Part shown: in pieces, positions 7,962 to 10,488 of the stretch
Layout of the letters: every line of letters begins with the position of its first letter
Position numbering within the stretch: the stretch's first letter is position 1
Source: JAIBJP01 sp036506175
GTDB lineage: Bacteria > Actinomycetota > Thermoleophilia > Gaiellales > Gaiellaceae
Reading direction: 5' to 3'
Length of the DNA stretch: 10,488 nucleotides
Assembly (NCBI GenBank): GCA_036506175.1
Contig: DASXSE010000037.1
Span: 1-10,488, forward strand
Program-made: the position numbers and the translations under genes
Notes under the pieces: model-generated
Database searches by the model: none
Seen by the model: the letters and a program-made list of their open reading frames with translations, nothing else
What the model was told of the DNA's origin: nothing

Positions 7962-8972
7962 ATGCGCAGGGGTCTTCTCGTAGTCGCGGCTGTGGCTGCA
8001 CTCGTTGCCGCTCCGTCCGCGGGTGCGGCGTCGTGGGCGGCACCGCAGATCCGCGTTGTCGTGGAGCACGGCCTGATGGGGCCAAGCGAAGCGGAATTCC
8101 GCCCGCAGCAACCATTGACGCGCGAAGAGCTCGGCTACGCGATGGCAGTCCTCACCGGACAACAGCAGGTCGTCGTCGACCCCACGCATACGGTGAGCGT
8201 GGCGAAGTTCGGCAAGCGGCTCGTCACTTACCTCGGTCTCGCGGACGCGGCGGCCCACTTCCGCCAAGTGGTCACCGATGCGGGGCTCGCTCCTCCCGGC
8301 CGTCTCGGCACCGAGACGGTCGCCCGCCTGCTGCGCCTGCGCTTCAACCATCCTGCCGCCGCCGACAACCTCGAGCTGCGCCCGGGGGACCCGATCACCC
8401 GCGCCGAGGCCGCCTATTCCTTCGCCCGCCTCCTCCAGCTGACGCAGTGGGACGTGGACTGGGTCAACTCCCTCTCCGCCTCGTTCTCGCTACCCGCGTT
8501 CACGACGTGGCAGGATCGCGTCCTGACGCGGGCCGTTCGCTTCGTCGGCTACCCGTACATCTGGGGAGGAACGTGGGAGCACCCGCAGGTGCTCTTCGGC
8601 GTTCCCGACCGTGGGGGCTTCGACTGCTCCGGCCTCGTGTGGCGCGTGTACAAGCTCGACCCCTATCCGTATCCGGGCGGCCTTCGTCTCTCGAGCGTCA
8701 TCCGTGGCCGCACGACGTACGAGATGAGCGGCGAGGTGCCGCGCACCTCGCGGGTCAACATGGCCCACCTCCGCCCCGCTGACGTTCTCTTCTTCGGGGA
8801 CGCCGGCGTCAACTCGAAGCCGTCGCAGGTCGGCCACACCGGCATCTACCTCGGGAAAGGGTGGTTCATCCACTCCTCTGGCCAGGGCGTCACGCTCATG
8901 CCGCTAACCGGTTGGTACGCCGACACCTTCGCGTGGGCCCGCCGCCCGCTCCGCGAGGCCGGCCTCACGTAG
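7962..8972 (+). CDS. Secreted SLH-like / NlpC-P60 cell-wall peptidase
   Basis: Probable exported peptidoglycan endopeptidase of the NlpC/P60 cysteine peptidase family, acting on stem peptides outside the membrane. ATG 7962 gives a signal peptide (MRRGLLVVAAVAALVAAPSAGA, likely cleaved near 22-24). Residues about 24-65 (SWAAPQIRVVVEHGLMGP...FRPQQPLTREELGYAMAVL) and 95-160 (ending RPGDPITRAEAAYSFARLLQL) look like two diverged S-layer-homology repeats, which could anchor it to the wall. The NlpC/P60 domain covers about 183-336: YPYIWGGTW (197-205), catalytic Cys222 in GGFDCSGLVWRVY, LRPADVLFFGD (270-280), His292 in VGHTGIYLG and H304 in WFIHSSGQGV. The length, 336 residues, is complete. Longer in-frame starts upstream read through glpK and are not used, since the signal peptide begins here. 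It is divergent from the 51-residue ORF and followed by a 140-bp structured leader. Confidence 0.9.
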   Translation: MRRGLLVVAAVAALVAAPSAGAASWAAPQIRVVVEHGLMGPSEAEFRPQQPLTREELGYAMAVLTGQQQVVVDPTHTVSVAKFGKRLVTYLGLADAAAHFRQVVTDAGLAPPGRLGTETVARLLRLRFNHPAAADNLELRPGDPITRAEAAYSFARLLQLTQWDVDWVNSLSASFSLPAFTTWQDRVLTRAVRFVGYPYIWGGTWEHPQVLFGVPDRGGFDCSGLVWRVYKLDPYPYPGGLRLSSVIRGRTTYEMSGEVPRTSRVNMAHLRPADVLFFGDAGVNSKPSQVGHTGIYLGKGWFIHSSGQGVTLMPLTGWYADTFAWARRPLREAGLT

Positions 8973-9025
8973 CGCAAGTCCGGCGCGCCTAGATTTCAAG
9001 CCATATTTTCAGCAGTAGTTGCGAA

Positions 9026-9107
9026 TCACTCTAAGGGGGGATGTTGGCATCCCCCGTTGCCCCTGATACTTGGCTCGTTGCTAGGCGTCCGATTTACGGG
9101 AGAGTGA
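9026..9107 (+). ncRNA. Candidate structured 5' leader with sequestered Shine-Dalgarno (riboswitch-like)
   Basis: A 7-bp stem pairs TCACTCT (9026-9032) with AGAGTGA (9101-9107), perfectly complementary and enclosing 68 nt. Inside is a perfect 8-bp hairpin, GGGGGATG (9036-9043) / CATCCCCC (9048-9055) with a TTGG loop, then a small TCCG/CGGG hairpin (9088-9091 / 9097-9100) with loop ATTTA, and a direct repeat CGTTGC (9055-9060 and 9076-9081). The ribosome binding site GGGAGAG (9098-9104) of the ATG at 9113 lies in the 3' strands of the outer stem and small hairpin, so folding would hide it. It does not match any riboswitch consensus I know. Structure was judged by eye, without energy calculation or covariation. 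Confidence 0.45.
9036..9055 (+). other. Perfect 8-bp GC-rich hairpin with TTGG loop
   Basis: GGGGGATG and CATCCCCC flank a four-base loop. No run of T follows (the next bases are GTTGCCCC), so it is not a standard Rho-independent terminator, though it could stop transcripts from the upstream hydrolase gene or form the core of the leader RNA. Confidence 0.6.
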
Positions 9108-9112
9108 ACGGA

Positions 9113-9205
9113 ATGCTGCATTGGAAGGTAAAGCTCGCGCATGTCGCAGTCGTGGCAGCTCTTCTGGCCGCGTTTCTCGCGGACCTGGAAGGGTGGGCCT
9201 GGTAG
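9113..9205 (+). CDS. 30-residue hydrophobic, Trp-ended micro-ORF
   Basis: ATG 9113 to TAG 9203-9205 encodes 30 residues: a basic start (MLHWKVKLAH), a hydrophobic single-pass-like stretch (VAVVAALLAAFLA, 11-23) and an aromatic end (DLEGWAW). The ribosome binding site GGGAGAG (9098-9104) stands 8 bp before the ATG and is among the best in the window. It is in the same frame as the downstream GGDEF gene, separated by the TAG, whose first start candidate (GTG 9230) follows 24 bp later. It could be a membrane micropeptide, a translated leader controlling the GGDEF gene, or the remnant of a longer N terminus cut by a nonsense change. The short ORF alone is weak evidence; the ribosome binding site and the structured leader strengthen it. 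Confidence 0.45.
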   Translation: MLHWKVKLAHVAVVAALLAAFLADLEGWAW

Positions 9206-9229
9206 TACGGCGAACTGGTAGCGCAACAC

Positions 9230-10488
9230 GTGAATCTGCGCCCCGTTCGCTCCGCTGAGAGCGCGTCGGGCGAGGTAAAGCACGAGGGCTTCGTCTCGCG
9301 TGAGACAGCCCGTCTGCTGCCGATCCTCGTTCCCGTCGCGCTTACGGGCTTTGCGGTGCTCGTCGCCGCGATCTTCTCGTTCGCGTCGTCGAAACCGAGC
9401 CCGGCCGTCTTGGCCGGCGTTCTCGCGCTGCTGCTTGCAGCCACTTTCACGGAAGCCCACCCAGTCCCGATCGAGGGAATCAGCTCCGAGGGGATCTCCC
9501 TCGCCGCCGTCTTCATCGTCGGGACGGCGGTGATCTACGGGTGGGCTCCCGCGGTCCTGATGGGCTTCCTCACGCGGGCGCTGATCGAGATCATGCAGCG
9601 CCGTCCGCTCATCAGGCTGTCGTACAACAGCGCCGTCTATGCCCTGGGCGGAGCGGCCGCCGGCCTCGCCGCCTCGCTGGGAGCGAACGAGGCGGGCGTC
9701 GCGTCATTGCTCCTCCAGGTGCTTCTGGGAGCCGCCGCTTTCTACATGGTCAACATCCCGCTGATCGCGGGGATCATCTCGCGCTGGGCGCGGGAGCCGT
9801 TCCTGCCGCTCCTCAAGCGCTCCATCTACTGGACGGCGGTGCCGTTCTCGATCATGGCCTCGGTGAGCCTGATGCTCGCCGTGCTGTGGGACCGGTCGCC
9901 GCTCCTCGCCATCGCGCTCGTCGGCCCGCTCGTCGCCATCGCCCTGTATCAGCGCTCGGTCTACAGCGCTCTCAAGGCGATGCGCCTCGCCTTGACCGAC
10001 CCACTCACCGGTCTCGGCAACCACCGACATTTTCACGAGCGGCTGCAGCGCGATCTCGACAAGGCACAGGCTGAGGGCTTCGCCCTCACGCTCTGTCTGC
10101 TCGACATCGACAACTTCAAGCAGATCAACGATCGCTATGGGCACCCCGTCGGGGACCGGGTGCTCGCACAGATCGCTGCCCGTCTGCGGCAGGGCGGCGA
10201 GGCTTTCCGGCTGGGAGGGGACGAGTTCGCGCTTCTCTTGCCGCGGCGGGATGAACACGAAGGTCTTTCGATTGCGACCTCGATCATCGACCGCGTCGCG
10301 GAGACAGACTGCGAGCACGGCGGCCGAGTCTCGATCTCGGCCGGTATCGCCACCTACCCGCAGCACGGCGTGGAGCGCGCCGAACTCGTGCGCGTGGCCG
10401 ACTCGGCCCTCTACCTGGCCAAGGAACACGGCAAGAACCGGGTGCGCGTCTACCGCCCCGACCTGCTCGAGCTGGCCGAGCTCAGGCG
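9230..10488 (+). CDS. Multi-TM membrane protein with GGDEF domain, probable diguanylate cyclase, 3' end beyond window
   Basis: Likely makes the second messenger cyclic di-GMP from GTP at the membrane. From GTG 9230 there are 419 visible residues and no stop before the edge. Residues about 28-250 hold roughly six hydrophobic segments (LLPILVPVALTGFAVLVAAIF, AVLAGVLALLLAATF, SLAAVFIVGTAVIYGW, AVYALGGAAAGLAA, SLLLQVLLGAAAFYMV, WTAVPFSIMASVSLMLAVLW, LLAIALVGPLVAIAL), a sensor-like membrane domain. The GGDEF domain runs from LTDPLTGLGN (255-264) through LDIDNFKQINDRYGHPVGD (291-309), FRLGGDEFALLLP (326-338; active site 329-333), SISAGIATYP (368-377) and DSALYLAKEHGKNRV (391-405). The inhibitory RxxD site five residues before the motif reads RQGG, so feedback binding is probably lost. 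The start is uncertain: no Shine-Dalgarno at GTG 9230, but no other good start precedes the first TM segment. An HD-GYP or EAL domain may follow outside the window. Confidence 0.88.
   Translation, partial: MNLRPVRSAESASGEVKHEGFVSRETARLLPILVPVALTGFAVLVAAIFSFASSKPSPAVLAGVLALLLAATFTEAHPVPIEGISSEGISLAAVFIVGTAVIYGWAPAVLMGFLTRALIEIMQRRPLIRLSYNSAVYALGGAAAGLAASLGANEAGVASLLLQVLLGAAAFYMVNIPLIAGIISRWAREPFLPLLKRSIYWTAVPFSIMASVSLMLAVLWDRSPLLAIALVGPLVAIALYQRSVYSALKAMRLALTDPLTGLGNHRHFHERLQRDLDKAQAEGFALTLCLLDIDNFKQINDRYGHPVGDRVLAQIAARLRQGGEAFRLGGDEFALLLPRRDEHEGLSIATSIIDRVAETDCEHGGRVSISAGIATYPQHGVERAELVRVADSALYLAKEHGKNRVRVYRPDLLELAELR

Larger units (their letters stand above)
8973..9112 (+). promoter_or_regulatory. 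Non-coding, AT-richer leader/promoter region upstream of the micro-ORF and GGDEF gene
   Basis: No gene is visible in these 140 bp. The stretch from about 8990 to 9032 is clearly more A/T-rich than its surroundings and includes TATTTT (9004-9009), a -10-like hexamer without a matching -35. The rest folds into the structured element described separately and ends with the ribosome binding site of the micro-ORF. Confidence 0.45.

Noticed and set aside
9036..9055. Rho-independent terminator for the NlpC/P60 gene
   Set aside because: The stem is strong but no T-run follows; its place inside a larger stem that covers a ribosome binding site fits a leader structure better.
9026..9460. Minus-strand frame of 144 codons opposite the leader and the start of the GGDEF gene
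   Set aside because: Composition is Arg/Gln-rich without domain signals, and the plus strand carries convincing transmembrane coding sequence.

Overview
The window is GC-rich (about two thirds G+C by eye) with dense, mostly GTG/ATG/TTG-started genes that often overlap, have weak or no Shine-Dalgarno sequences, and use C/G-ending codons. Together with a fused biotin carboxylase/biotin carrier protein, this suggests a chromosomal segment of a high-GC Actinomycetota, plausibly a deep-branching lineage such as Thermoleophilia. That placement is inference from gene style, not a database result. I see no rRNA, tRNA, CRISPR, insertion sequence or phage genes.

Left part (1-3092): a 5' fragment of sucC (minus strand, running off the left edge) is divergent from a two-gene plus-strand unit. 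That unit has a 53-residue, extremely Asp/Ser-rich ORF with a good ribosome binding site, then a JmjC/cupin-type 2-oxoglutarate oxygenase of the YcfD/ROXA kind. The oxygenase frame has recognisable family sequence upstream of its first normal start codon, so either it starts unusually or the two ORFs are joined by a frameshift. Its 3' end overlaps, tail to tail, a minus-strand sucrase/ferredoxin-like (Apd1-type) thioredoxin-fold Fe-S protein.

Middle (3093-7783): on the minus strand a fused acyl-CoA carboxylase alpha chain (biotin carboxylase + BCCP) precedes the ferredoxin-like gene, probably in one transcript. Head-to-head with it, only about 23 bp away, is a plus-strand run of pgsA-like CDP-alcohol phosphatidyltransferase, tandem GNAT acetyltransferase and glycerol kinase glpK, with overlaps or a 4-bp gap. 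The carboxylase (malonyl-CoA or related), PgsA and GlpK are all linked to lipid and glycerophosphate metabolism, so the divergent pair may be a loose lipid cluster.

Right part (7758-10488): a 51-residue unknown ORF on the minus strand overlaps the end of glpK. Divergent from it is a secreted SLH-like + NlpC/P60 cell-wall hydrolase. An AT-richer, structured 5' leader follows, with an 8-bp hairpin enclosed by a 7-bp stem that hides the Shine-Dalgarno of a 30-residue hydrophobic micro-ORF. Immediately downstream, in the same frame after a TAG, begins a multi-TM GGDEF protein (probable diguanylate cyclase) that runs off the right edge.

The best candidates for something undescribed are the acidic peptide/JmjC oxygenase pair and the structured leader plus micro-ORF in front of the GGDEF gene.
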